The notes under the pieces: model-generated
Database searches by the model: none
Told to the model about the DNA's origin: nothing
What the model saw: the letters and a program-made list of their open reading frames with translations, nothing else
From: an uncultured Collinsella sp.
GTDB lineage: Bacteria; Actinomycetota; Coriobacteriia; Coriobacteriales; Coriobacteriaceae
Length of the DNA: 64,000 nt
Direction: 5' to 3'
NCBI GenBank assembly: GCA_900548515.1
Contig: URKU01000004.1
Coordinates: 1-64,000 of the forward strand
In this document: positions 46,908 to 55,428 of the stretch, piece by piece
Numbering within the stretch: the stretch's first letter is position 1
Layout: each line of letters opens with the position of its first letter
Translations under genes and position numbers: made by a program

Positions 46908-47392
46908 CACGACACCTGCCAATCGAACGCGTTGTACTGATGCTCGATCTCGGCGATATGCCCGCCACGAATGGTGACACCCACGGCATCGAAGCGAATC
47001 GCCTTGAGCGGATAATGCTCCATGAGATAGCAACTTGCGATGCGGCGGTAACGGCGTTGCTTTTGGGCGTCCACGGCCTCCTCGGGAAAGACCCGCGTGT
47101 CGCAATCCAGTGCAACGCGTCTGGTCTTGACCTCGGCCATCACCACGACATCGTCGAGCTCATCGAGCAGCACCAGATCGGCCTCGCCCTCAGTGCAACG
47201 ATAACCCTGCTCCAGCAAGGTGTAGCCGCGCTCGTTAAAATAGTCGATGGTGATCAGCTCGCCCAGCATGCCCAGCTCGCGGGGACTGAGTCCCTTGATA
47301 AACTCGGGCGTCATCGCCCCGCAGTCGAGCTCGCCGTTTTCCCAACGCTCCTTGAGCTGCTGCGTCTTGCTCTTTTTGCTTGCGGCACTCAT
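46907..47392 (-). CDS. YraN family (UPF0102) endonuclease-like protein
   Basis: Small protein with a restriction-endonuclease-like fold. The 161-residue protein has LGMLGELITIDYFNERGY and the nuclease residues EGEADLVLLDE...VVMAEVKTR (E, D, ExK). A basic N-terminus (MSAASKKSKTQQLKER) precedes the fold. ATG 47390-47392 has AAAGGAG five bases upstream. YraN genes often sit between rnhB and comM, as here; the cellular role is not established. Confidence 0.9.
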   Translation of the reverse strand: MSAASKKSKTQQLKERWENGELDCGAMTPEFIKGLSPRELGMLGELITIDYFNERGYTLLEQGYRCTEGEADLVLLDELDDVVVMAEVKTRRVALDCDTRVFPEEAVDAQKQRRYRRIASCYLMEHYPLKAIRFDAVGVTIRGGHIAEIEHQYNAFDWQVS

Positions 47393-47490
47393 GGGGTCTC
47401 CTTTCCCGCACACTGAATTGCCCCGATGATGAGGGCACCTTTCATGCGGGTAAGTACCGGAAGCAAACCAAAAGCTAACCAAATGCCGTC

Positions 47491-47532
47491 AAAAAACGGG
47501 CCGTATGCAGCAATGGTGTTGCATACGGCCCG
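47491..47532 (-). terminator. Intrinsic terminator after rnhB
   Basis: Perfect 13-base arms (47497-47509 and 47520-47532) followed by TTTTTT on the minus strand. Confidence 0.9.
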
Positions 47533-47581
47533 CTACCAGCAGGTTTATAAAACCCCAGAGGTCCCTGTCTCCACAATTGAC

Positions 47582-48370
47582 CTAGAAAAGGCGCTCAGTC
47601 TGCAGAAAGTTTCCGCAAAAGCTCACGCGGTGCAGTGGACAAAGTCCATGTTTGCGAATGGCCTCGATATGCTCGGGGCTTGCATAGCCCTTCGACTCGG
47701 CCAGATGGTACTCGGGATACTCGGCGTCGTACTCGACCATCATCTCGTCACGCGTGACCTTGGCCATGATGGATGCCGCGGCGATACAGGCGATCTTGGC
47801 ATCGCCCTTGACCACGTCGCGCTCGTTAGGAACGGCGCCCAAGGGGTTGCCATCCATGAGGACGCAGTCGGGTTCAAGTCCCGTATCGGCCACGGCGCCC
47901 GCAACGGCGGCACGGATAGCACGGGCCATGCCCATCTCATCGATATCCTTCGGCGCGATATGGCAAAAACCGATCGCCGTCGCCACCTCGGCAATCTTCA
48001 CTGAGAGCAACTCGCGGCGCGCGGGCGTGAGCTTTTTGGAATCGTTGATACCCCAGACGCGCGGCTCCATAGGAAGACAGACGGCACACACGGTCAAGGG
48101 ACCCGCTACCGAGCCACGGCCCACCTCGTCGACGCCCACGACCACACCATCACCGCCGAGCTCATGCATAAGCTGATACATGCCGTTGACGCGCTCGCGC
48201 TCGGCAAGCTCTTTGGCATGGCGTTTGAGGGCACGCTCGCAAGCCTTGATCACCTGCTGGCGCGGATCCTCGCGATAATGCTCCACGAGGGCAGGAATCT
48301 CCTCAAACGTAGCGCTCGCCAACTCACCGGCAACCTGCGATGCCGAAACCGAGCTCGTCATGTTGGCCAT
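47582..48370 (-). CDS. rnhB: Ribonuclease HII
   Basis: Removes RNA from RNA-DNA hybrids, including single ribonucleotides. The 262-residue protein has VVVGVDEVGRGSVAGPLTV (catalytic D and E), INDSKKLTPARRE, the third Asp in VLMDGNPLG, and KGDAKIACIAAASIMAKVTRD. About 75 residues precede the catalytic core, longer than E. coli. ATG 48368-48370 has AAGGAGGG six bases upstream. Confidence 0.95.
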   Translation of the reverse strand: MANMTSSVSASQVAGELASATFEEIPALVEHYREDPRQQVIKACERALKRHAKELAERERVNGMYQLMHELGGDGVVVGVDEVGRGSVAGPLTVCAVCLPMEPRVWGINDSKKLTPARRELLSVKIAEVATAIGFCHIAPKDIDEMGMARAIRAAVAGAVADTGLEPDCVLMDGNPLGAVPNERDVVKGDAKIACIAAASIMAKVTRDEMMVEYDAEYPEYHLAESKGYASPEHIEAIRKHGLCPLHRVSFCGNFLQTERLF

Positions 48371-48399
48371 ACCAGGCCCTCCTTGCATGCAAATCAGAT

Positions 48400-48429
48400 A
48401 AAAAGAAGGGCCACCCGAAGGTGACCCTT
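48400..48429 (-). terminator. Intrinsic terminator after rplS
   Basis: AAGGGTCACC-TTCG-GGTGGCCCTT on the minus strand (one G-U pair) with a stable tetraloop and a following CTTTTT. Confidence 0.85.
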
Positions 48430-48463
48430 GTGTCCAAACGAGTGGACAGACGCTGCGATCTTC

Positions 48464-48805
48464 TTAGCGCTTCTCGGGGATGCGAGCAGCCTTGCCCACC
48501 TTGTCGCGGAGGTAGTACAGCTTGGCGCGACGGACGCGACCATGACGAACGACCTCGAGCTTGGCGATCTTGGGGCTGTGAAGCGGGAAGGTACGCTCAA
48601 CACCGACACCGAAGGACATCTTGCGGACGGTGAAGGTCTCGCGGGCACCGGCGCCGGCCATGCGGATGACGTCGCCCTGGAAGACCTGGATGCGCTCGCG
48701 GTCGCCTTCCTTAATGCGGTAGTGAACCTTGACGTTGTCGGCGACGCGAACCTGAGGAATGTCCTCGCGGATCTGCTGACGCTCGATTGCGCGGATGTAA
48801 TCCAT
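48464..48805 (-). CDS. rplS: 50S ribosomal protein L19
   Basis: L19 sits at the 30S-50S interface. The 113-residue protein has the family block [32 protein letters not shown] and [11 protein letters not shown], then [21 protein letters not shown] 48803-48805 (MDYIRAIER) has AAGGAA six bases upstream. It has its own promoter and terminator. Confidence 0.97.
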   Translation of the reverse strand: MDYIRAIERQQIREDIPQVRVADNVKVHYRIKEGDRERIQVFQGDVIRMAGAGARETFTVRKMSFGVGVERTFPLHSPKIAKLEVVRHGRVRRAKLYYLRDKVGKAARIPEKR

Positions 48806-48874
48806 GTGCAATTCCTTACTCTTCTAGAGGTGCCGTACCACCTTGGCCGGCACGTAGTTGAACAAACGTATTCG

Positions 48875-48902
48875 AGTATACACGCGCGGGTTTCTGCTGC
48901 AA
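48875..48902 (-). promoter_or_regulatory. Promoter of rplS
   Basis: Minus-strand TTGCAG (48897-48902) and TATACT (48875-48880) with 16 bases between them, about 70 bases before the start. Confidence 0.6.
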
Positions 48903-48947
48903 GAACAATTTTTTGCGCAGACAAAAAGACAAAACCCGCACATGATA

Positions 48948-48977
48948 ACCGCCCGCCTCACGAATGAGACGGGCGGT
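48948..48977 (-). terminator. Hairpin after ppdK
   Basis: ACCGCCCGTCTCA-TTCG-TGAGGCGGGCGGT on the minus strand, 13-base stem with one G-T pair. No T-run follows, so it may act as a 3' stabiliser or weak terminator of ppdK. Confidence 0.6.
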
Positions 48978-49015
48978 ATGAAGGGGGGCTACGCTAGGCG
49001 TCTAAACGCTAAACG

Positions 49016-51766
49016 CTAGGCGGAACGCTTGGCCTCGAGCTTGGCCTGGGCGGCAGCCAGACGTGCGAGGGGCACACGATAGGGCGAGCAGGACACGTAG
49101 TCCACGTCGGCCACGTTAAACAGGCCCTTGATGGACTTGGGGTCGCCGCCGTGTTCGCCGCACACGCCAAAGTGCATGTCGGGATTGGTGGCGCGGCCCT
49201 TCTCCACGGCCATGCGCACGAGCTCCAGCACCGCCGTGTCGATGGTCTCGAAGGGGTTGTCCTTCAGGATCTTCTTGTGCAGGTACAGCGGAATGAACTT
49301 GGCCTCGGCATCGTCGCGGGAGAAGCCGAAGGTCGTCTGGGTGAGGTCGTTGGTGCCAAAGCAGAAGAAGTCGGCATGATGGGCGATCTCGTCGGCGACC
49401 ATGCAGGCGCGCGGCAGCTCGAGCATCGTGCCCACGGGAATGTTGAGCTCGACACCTTCCTCGGAGGAAACCTCGGCGATGACACGCTCAATGACCTCGC
49501 GGGTCTGGACATGCTCTGCCGTGATGGAAACGAGCGGAACCATGATCTCGGGGCGTGGGTCGACACCATCCTTGAGAAGGCGGGCAGCAGCCGTGGCCAC
49601 AGCGCGGACCTGCATGAGCGGCAGATCGCCAAAGACGACGGACAGGCGCACGCCGCGCAGGCCGAGCATCGGGTTGGACTCGACCATGCCGTCAATGCGA
49701 CGCAGGCGGGCGCGCAAGACGGCAAGCTCTTCCTCGCTGGCGCCAGCGGCTTCCTTCTTGGTGATGGCGACCTCGAGCTCTCGAGGATTATCCAAGAACT
49801 CATGAAGTGGCGGATCGAGCAGGCGGACGACCACATCGCGACCGGACATGGTCTTGAACATCGCCAGGAAGTCCTCGGTCTGAACCTTGAGCAGGTCGGC
49901 CAGGGCCTGCTGCTTCACGGCCTCATCGTCAGACAGGATAAAGCTCTGGATGATGTTCTTGCGATCGCCCAGGAACATGTGCTCGGTGCGGCACAGACCG
50001 ATGGCCTCGGCGCCAAACTCGAGCGCGAGCGCAGCATCCTCGGGGTTGTCGGCGTTGACGCGCACATGGTTGGCGTGGCCACAGGTCTCGTCCAAGCGGA
50101 TCTCGTCGGCCCAGGACAGGATGGTGTCCAGGTCGCCGGTGAGCTCGGCCGAAACCAGGTCAACGGCGCCGTCGACGACGATACCCTGGGTGCCGTCGAT
50201 GGAGATGACATCGCCCTCGCGCAGCACGCGGCCACTGCCCTCGATACGCACGACCTTCTCAGCTGCGTCGATGTGGAAGCGCTCGACACCGCAGACGCAG
50301 GGCGTACCCATGCCGCGGGCGATAACGGCGGCATGGCTCGTCTTGCCACCGTGGCTCGTCAGGATGCCCTCGGCGGCAACCATGCCCTTCAGGTCGTCAG
50401 GGTTGGTCTCCCAACGGACCAGGATGACCTTGTGGCCCTCGGCGGAACGCGCGACGGCGTCGTCGCTCGAGAACACGACCTCGCCCACGGCGGAACCGGG
50501 GCTGGCGTTAAGACCGGTCGCGAGCGCCTCGTACTTCTTGGAGGAGTCGAACTGCGGGTGCAGGAGCTGATCGAGCTGCGCAGGATCGATGCGGCCCACG
50601 GCCTCCTCGCGGGTGATGAGGCCCTCCTCGACCATCTCGATGGCGATGCGCAGGGCGGCGGTGGCGGTTCGCTTGCCCACGCGGGTCTGGAGCATCCAGA
50701 GCTTGCCCTGCTCGATGGTGAACTCGATGTCGCACATGTCGCGATAGTGATCCTCGAGCGTCAGGAACACGCGCTCGAGCTCCTCGCCTGCGGACTCAAG
50801 CCCCGGAGTGGTCTTGAGATCGGCGATGGGCTCGGTGTTGCGAATGCCGGCGACGACGTCCTCGCCCTGGGCGTTGACCAGAAAGTCGCCGTAGAACTCC
50901 TTGGTGCCGTCGGCCGGGTTGCGGGTGAAGGCGACGCCGGTCGCAGAGGTCTCGCCCTTGTTGCCAAAAGCCATGGCCTGGACGTTGACGGCGGTGCCGA
51001 GCTCGTCGGAGATGCCGTGCTGCTTGCGGTAAATGCAGGCGCGCTCGTTCATCCAGCTGCCAAAGACGGCCTGGATGGCAAGGCGAAGCTGGAGCTCCGG
51101 ATCGTGCGGAAAGACGGGCTTACCATCGGCGACCTCGAGCTCGGGGTACAGGGCGGCCTCGACGTTGGCGGAGAAGATGCCCTTGAAGGTCTCGACGAGC
51201 TCCTGCAGGTCCTCGGCCGAAAGCTCGGAATCGACGCGGACGCCGGCAACCAGGCGGGCCTGGGTCAGGGCGTTCTCGAACAGGTCGGCGTCGACGCCCA
51301 TGACGACGTTGGAGAACATCTGGATAAAGCGGCGATAGCTGTCCCAAGCAAAGCGCGGGTTCTGCGTCTGGGCGATGAGGCCCAGGACGGAATCGTCGTT
51401 GAGGCCCAGATTGAGGACCGTGTCCATCATGCCGGGCATGGAGAACGGAGCGCCAGAGCGCACCGAGACGAGCAGCGGATCGTTGGCATCTCCGAGCTTC
51501 TTGCCGCAGCGGGCTTCGAGGTCGGCCTCGGCGGCAACGATCTCGTCAAGCGCGCCGGCAGGCCAAACATTGCCGGCACCGGAGTACTCAACGCAGGTCT
51601 GGCAGGTAATGGTAAAGCCACCGGGGACCGGCAGGCCGATACGGCTCATCTCGGCAAGGTTAGCGCCCTTGCCGCCAAGCACAAAGTTCATAGACTTGTC
51701 GCCCTCGGTGACACAAGTGCCCTGGGCGTCGGTTCCAAAACGGTAAACCCTCTTGCAATCGCTCAC
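49016..51766 (-). CDS. ppdK: Pyruvate, phosphate dikinase
   Basis: Interconverts pyruvate, ATP and phosphate with PEP, AMP and pyrophosphate. The 916-residue protein has an N-terminal nucleotide-binding domain (VLGGKGANLAEM), the phosphohistidine region GILTSHGGKTSHAAVIARG with the catalytic His, and a C-terminal PEP barrel (LCRTEHMF, FGTNDLTQTTFG, CGEHGGD with the catalytic Cys). GTG 51764-51766 has GGGGAAG upstream. Its activity is normally controlled by the ppsR-encoded regulator, which here lies 11.7 kb away across an island. Confidence 0.97.
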   Translation of the reverse strand: MSDCKRVYRFGTDAQGTCVTEGDKSMNFVLGGKGANLAEMSRIGLPVPGGFTITCQTCVEYSGAGNVWPAGALDEIVAAEADLEARCGKKLGDANDPLLVSVRSGAPFSMPGMMDTVLNLGLNDDSVLGLIAQTQNPRFAWDSYRRFIQMFSNVVMGVDADLFENALTQARLVAGVRVDSELSAEDLQELVETFKGIFSANVEAALYPELEVADGKPVFPHDPELQLRLAIQAVFGSWMNERACIYRKQHGISDELGTAVNVQAMAFGNKGETSATGVAFTRNPADGTKEFYGDFLVNAQGEDVVAGIRNTEPIADLKTTPGLESAGEELERVFLTLEDHYRDMCDIEFTIEQGKLWMLQTRVGKRTATAALRIAIEMVEEGLITREEAVGRIDPAQLDQLLHPQFDSSKKYEALATGLNASPGSAVGEVVFSSDDAVARSAEGHKVILVRWETNPDDLKGMVAAEGILTSHGGKTSHAAVIARGMGTPCVCGVERFHIDAAEKVVRIEGSGRVLREGDVISIDGTQGIVVDGAVDLVSAELTGDLDTILSWADEIRLDETCGHANHVRVNADNPEDAALALEFGAEAIGLCRTEHMFLGDRKNIIQSFILSDDEAVKQQALADLLKVQTEDFLAMFKTMSGRDVVVRLLDPPLHEFLDNPRELEVAITKKEAAGASEEELAVLRARLRRIDGMVESNPMLGLRGVRLSVVFGDLPLMQVRAVATAAARLLKDGVDPRPEIMVPLVSITAEHVQTREVIERVIAEVSSEEGVELNIPVGTMLELPRACMVADEIAHHADFFCFGTNDLTQTTFGFSRDDAEAKFIPLYLHKKILKDNPFETIDTAVLELVRMAVEKGRATNPDMHFGVCGEHGGDPKSIKGLFNVADVDYVSCSPYRVPLARLAAAQAKLEAKRSA

Positions 51767-52098
51767 GATACTTCCCCTTCTATGTGTTCGCACACACGAC
51801 CGTGGTAACGAATCGACCCGCCGGATGCGGACCGTGAGGGAACTATACGGCGGGTTTTGGGCGGGCTTGAGCAGAGGCTGCGCGGTTTGGTAAACGTGCT
51901 AAAACTGGCGGTAAACGGTAGGTAAAGGTGGTTACCTTATGAAGATACCAGTACAACGTAGTCGCAGGTCAAAAGCGGTATAAACTGCTAAAACGCTTTA
52001 GCAAAAAGCTGTAATTATTGGAATGGAATCTCTTAAACTACGCAATAGCCAAGAAAGACAAAATCTATCAGAAGTATTTGTCCCAGGGATTTTGGTCA
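51767..52098. promoter_or_regulatory. Gene-free region upstream of ppdK
   Basis: No gene is visible. A minus-strand TATAGT (51842-51847) is a possible -10 for ppdK. GGTAAAC occurs at 51889-51895 and 51910-51916, followed by related GGTAAAG/GGTTACC words. A strong palindrome follows at 51986-52003, listed separately. Confidence 0.4.
51986..52003. promoter_or_regulatory. LacI-type palindrome upstream of ppdK
   Basis: TGCTAAAACGCTTTAGCA has seven-base perfect arms around ACGC, the form of a LacI/CcpA-family operator. It shares the core TAAAACGCTT with the sites before adhE. Confidence 0.45.
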
Positions 52099-52117
52099 GA
52101 GTAGCTAATTTGGGACG
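52099..52117 (+). repeat. Left copy of 19-bp inverted repeat bounding the island
   Basis: GAGTAGCTAATTTGGGACG on the plus strand, matching perfectly the minus strand at 63478-63496. Confidence 0.85.
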
Positions 52118-52192
52118 GGGCTATTTTAGCCACCCCGGCAGATAGCGCGAATGCTTTGGCGGAGTAACGGCCGGGGTAGCTAAAAAAGCCCC
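52117..52192. repeat. Palindromic intergenic element
   Basis: Two 23-base arms (52117-52139 and 52170-52192) are inverted repeats with 21 of 23 matching (GGGGCTATTTTAGCCACC type), separated by 30 bases. It directly abuts the left 19-bp repeat. It looks like a REP or MITE-type element; the strand run of A/T near the arm ends could also act as a terminator. The gene-free bases from here to 52399 show nothing else. Confidence 0.6.
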
Positions 52193-52399
52193 ATTACAGT
52201 TTGAGTCGTCCGAAAGGGCGGCTCCTTACTAGTTCTGGTAATACGATTGAGCCGTACCGATGGTCGCTGGCCGACCGCGACCGCGACGCGGCCTCCACCC
52301 GAGACCCCCATCTCGACACATAGCCCGTCATCCGACGAAAGCGCGCAGGTCGTCCTGTATAGGCGCATGGTGTCCCCCTCCGCCGCAAGAGGGAAACGA

Positions 52400-52435
52400 A
52401 AAAGCCCCTCTTTGCCACTACGGACAAAAGGGGCC
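52400..52435 (-). terminator. Intrinsic terminator at the end of the ABC exporter unit
   Basis: Arms 52404-52414 and 52425-52434 (GCCCCT...AGGGGC with one bulge) followed by TTTTT on the minus strand. It would end transcripts coming from the exporter genes. Confidence 0.7.
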
Positions 52436-52512
52436 TCCCAGGGGAAACGTGTTACAAAGCCTTCTTTGCAGGACGATGAAGATCAGAAACCCAACGTCGT
52501 ACGCGTAGGGAC

Positions 52513-53111
52513 TTACCCAACACCCACGCCATTTCGATCTTCTGGGCCTTCAACGCCACGTCCCGATAAGCATCCGGGCATCGGAATGACCTCGTCGCAA
52601 GCCGCAAGCATCTCTTCGTCATGAGTGACAACAATTACAATATGGTCTCTCTTAACCTCATGAAGCAATTTAATTAGCGCGCTCCGGCTCTTCGCATCAA
52701 GCGCTGAAGTTGACTCAAGAAACAACATGACGTCCGGCGATTTCAACATCTGCCGCACAATTGCGATGTTCTGCTTCTCCCCGCCGGACACCCCTCCTTT
52801 CTTGCTGCCAAACATCGCTGCCGCCCCGTTCTCCGCAGCGGCAATCATTTTGTCTACCCCAATATGGCAAGCATCCGATTCAGTTTGTCGGCCTCGAAAT
52901 CATCAGAAAGCAGCGTAAGATTATCGAGGATCGTCCCCCCAACAATAGGGGGCTCTTGCTCCGTAATGCCAACTCGGCACCGCCGCAATGCGTATCGGTC
53001 GATGCGACGCTGTGATACCCCGTTGTAGAGGACGGCCCCTTCCGTGTTATCTGGATATAGACCCAATATCACTGACAGCAGCGAGCTCTTCCCCGAGCCA
53101 TTTCTTCTTGC
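52513..53111 (-). pseudogene. Decayed ABC transporter ATPase (locus A)
   Basis: The nucleotide-binding half of an ABC exporter without its membrane domain. From 53111 the frame encodes NGSGKSSLLSVILGLYPD (Walker A), ending in a stop at 52854; the next frame resumes at a run of four G (52857-52860) with VDKMIAAAENGAAAMFG, VSGGEKQ (signature) and VVTHDEE (switch His). The Walker B region reads LFLESTSALD, where the usual Asp before Glu is Leu. A stop lies just before Walker A. Missing domain, frameshift and lost Asp all indicate a pseudogene. It was probably a partner of the intact exporter upstream. Confidence 0.85.
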
Positions 53112-53197
53112 TTACTGTTTTTCTTATATTGTAACGATTTTCGATAAGAGGAAAGATTACTCCATGACGCGCAAGCCCGAACTCTAAGCGTTTCCCA

Positions 53198-54802
53198 TCA
53201 GCATTGCCCATTTTTCGGATCGAAATCCAAATCCAGCTTCCTATCGCATGCTGAAATCAAATCCTGATCATGGCTTACAACAAGAATTAGCTGATCGAAG
53301 GGATTTCGATGAATATACTCCGTGAACTCCCGACGGCTTTCTTCATCTAAATCGTTCGTTGGTTCATCGAACACAAGCACTTCCGGCTGCCTGCGAAGTG
53401 CTGCGAATATCCTTAGCTTTCGATACTCTCCACCAGAAAGGTCTCTACAATTCTTGCCTTTTAACGATTCGACGGTTCGATAGAAACTCGGCACAAGCTC
53501 TCGGAGGTTTTCGCTCGATCCCCGAATCGACGTCCTCTCAAGGTAATTCTCCACCGTTTCGTTCGGAATAAAGAGCTTTTGCGGGCACACCGCAAACAGG
53601 TCCCGTCGGATCGTCTCCATATCGAGCTCTTCATATGGCACCGACCCCAAAGCCCGATGTCCCCCAGCAGAATATAGTCCAAGGAGCACCTTCAGAAACG
53701 TGCTTTTTCCGCATCCGTTCGGCCCGGTAATGGCATAGGTTTTTCCTTCCTCCACCTCCACGGAGAGGTCGCGGTATAAGTAGGGCTTTCCCGCGTATCG
53801 GTACGCGATGTTGGACAACGATATGCTCTCCACGTGCCCAACCGTGAGGGTGCCGCGGTCCTCGGCGTCCTCCGTCAGAGCCCCCAATCGGTCGAACGAG
53901 GCCCTTGCGTCCTGATACGATTTGAAATAATTCAAAAAATACTTGAAGCATCCGAACGCCATCGAGTAATACGAGTTCACCATTGTGAACTCGCCTAAGC
54001 TCATTCTTCCGCTCAATATTTCCATCCCGGAGATCACGAGCAGTGCCCCCCGAAACACAGACGAGATCAGGCCGTCGCTTGATGTGGCCAGATTCGAGAC
54101 CCTACTTGCTTTCATGTAAATCGGGTAGTACCCCTCGAATACCCCTTTGAGCGTCCGAGCGCTCTGGTTATATGCGCCATCGCACTTAATGTCAAACAAC
54201 TGCGACAGCTCGCCGCTCACGGACGCGAAAAGCTTACTCAAACCCTCCTTGTTCGCAAGCGAACTGTTGTACAACGGCTTTTTCAACGCCCTGAATAAAA
54301 TGAAGTACGCAACAAGCGAACATGCACTTAACACCAGGAACACCGGATTAATCGAAAACAGGATGATGCATATCAACACAACCAGAACGATGTTAAGCCC
54401 GATCGTCAGGAAGTTGTTCACGACAAACGATGACACCGCATTCGAATCCGCATACACCCTCTGCGTTGTATAGGATGGATCCGCCTGCTCCCCCTTTTCC
54501 AGGGGCCCCCGTTCAAACGACTCACACGTGGTCCCCATCAGTCTCGTCGTCATCTCCAAGATGACGCGCGATACGTTCACACCCATCGCATACGACATGA
54601 AGGAGGCCGATATCCCTATGCCCGCAACAAAGGCCGCAAACCACACGACGCGAGATGGATCCCTATTCGTCACGAGAAAGTCTACAAACCCACCGTTTAA
54701 GGCGGGCATGACGCACGAGAGAGCAAAATTCACCAGCATGAGAATCACGAAAAGCCGTGACCCTTTACACCGAAACAACTCGTGAACCGTCTTCTTAAAC
54801 AT
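53198..54802 (-). CDS. ABC exporter, fused permease and ATPase (locus A)
   Basis: A 534-residue half-transporter of the exporter type. Five to six hydrophobic segments fill the first ~300 residues (e.g. LFVILMLVNFALSCVMPAL, IVLVVLICIILFSI), followed by an ATPase with GPNGCGKST near residue 355, signature LSGGEYRKLR, Walker B EVLVFDEPTNDLD and switch VSHD. ATG 54800-54802 has GGGAG five bases upstream. There is no peptidase C39 domain, so it would export a peptide processed elsewhere. It likely exports or gives self-protection against the locus A peptide. The partner ATPase downstream is decayed. Confidence 0.88.
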   Translation of the reverse strand: MFKKTVHELFRCKGSRLFVILMLVNFALSCVMPALNGGFVDFLVTNRDPSRVVWFAAFVAGIGISASFMSYAMGVNVSRVILEMTTRLMGTTCESFERGPLEKGEQADPSYTTQRVYADSNAVSSFVVNNFLTIGLNIVLVVLICIILFSINPVFLVLSACSLVAYFILFRALKKPLYNSSLANKEGLSKLFASVSGELSQLFDIKCDGAYNQSARTLKGVFEGYYPIYMKASRVSNLATSSDGLISSVFRGALLVISGMEILSGRMSLGEFTMVNSYYSMAFGCFKYFLNYFKSYQDARASFDRLGALTEDAEDRGTLTVGHVESISLSNIAYRYAGKPYLYRDLSVEVEEGKTYAITGPNGCGKSTFLKVLLGLYSAGGHRALGSVPYEELDMETIRRDLFAVCPQKLFIPNETVENYLERTSIRGSSENLRELVPSFYRTVESLKGKNCRDLSGGEYRKLRIFAALRRQPEVLVFDEPTNDLDEESRREFTEYIHRNPFDQLILVVSHDQDLISACDRKLDLDFDPKNGQC

Positions 54803-54898
54803 GCCAGCTCCCATCAAGCGGCCTTTTATCCAAAACTGAATTTGCTCGCCGCTTAATCGCTCCCATATATCCCTTGTTGTTAATCCTTGCTCAAGACA

Positions 54899-55252
54899 TT
54901 ATCTCGGGTTGCGGTGCCCAGGATTCCATTTCACCTTTATATACATACGAATAAGCCCCCTATTTGCATAGGCAAGCGCGGCGATTATAACAGCAGCCAC
55001 CATCAGACCGAGAATAGCCCTTTTGTCCGGAAAAAGGGACGAGAGAAAAAGGCATATTGCGGAGAAAACTATAGACGCCCCCACCACTCGGTTTGCGCCT
55101 AGAGACTCGGCCGTCCGCTTTGCCTCCTCTAAACGCTCTCCCGATAGCAATGACATTCCGGCAAGCAATCCCGTGAGCTTGCCTCGATATATCATTATTC
55201 CGAACAACAGCAGCAGGCATGACCCCACCATTGAAACCACAACGTCCGACAT
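54899..55252 (-). CDS. Small membrane protein, DUF3784-like (locus A)
   Basis: A 117-residue protein with three hydrophobic segments (GSCLLLLFGIMIY; VVGASIVFSAICLFLSSLF; ILGLMVAAVIIAALAY). The loop GKLTGLLAGMSLLSGERLEEAK after the first helix resembles the DUF3784 pattern, a family frequent next to peptide-antibiotic and transporter genes but of unknown function. ATG 55250-55252 is chosen because GGAG lies eight bases upstream; ATG 55256-55258 is an alternative. It precedes the exporter on the same strand, so an accessory or immunity role is possible but unproven. Confidence 0.6.
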   Translation of the reverse strand: MSDVVVSMVGSCLLLLFGIMIYRGKLTGLLAGMSLLSGERLEEAKRTAESLGANRVVGASIVFSAICLFLSSLFPDKRAILGLMVAAVIIAALAYANRGLIRMYIKVKWNPGHRNPR

Positions 55253-55428
55253 CGCCATCACTCCAGTCCACTCCTTCAATACCAGCCCTATCGACAAACA
55301 TCAAAACTTTTTTTAACCTAATATTGTATATCGATATAAATATATTCTTTTATATATCGTTTCGATTTGTGATATTTTATCGAACGAGTTGCTATTCGAG
55401 GAAGATAGGCCACAACCAAAGGAGATCA
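55253..55428. promoter_or_regulatory. AT-rich divergent regulatory region of locus A
   Basis: The space between the exporter unit and the biosynthesis genes is strongly AT-rich and contains the perfect palindrome TATATCGATATA (55327-55338) and further TATCG/CGATA words at 55355-55385. Promoters for both directions are expected here; no hexamer pair is convincing. Confidence 0.45.

Noticed and set aside
49151..51808. Open frame of about 885 codons antisense to ppdK
   Set aside because: Same effect as above; ppdK on the minus strand has all catalytic motifs.
52180..52427. Two overlapping minus-strand frames near the left island border
   Set aside because: Arg/Ser-rich, no Shine-Dalgarno or domain, and they run across the palindromic element.
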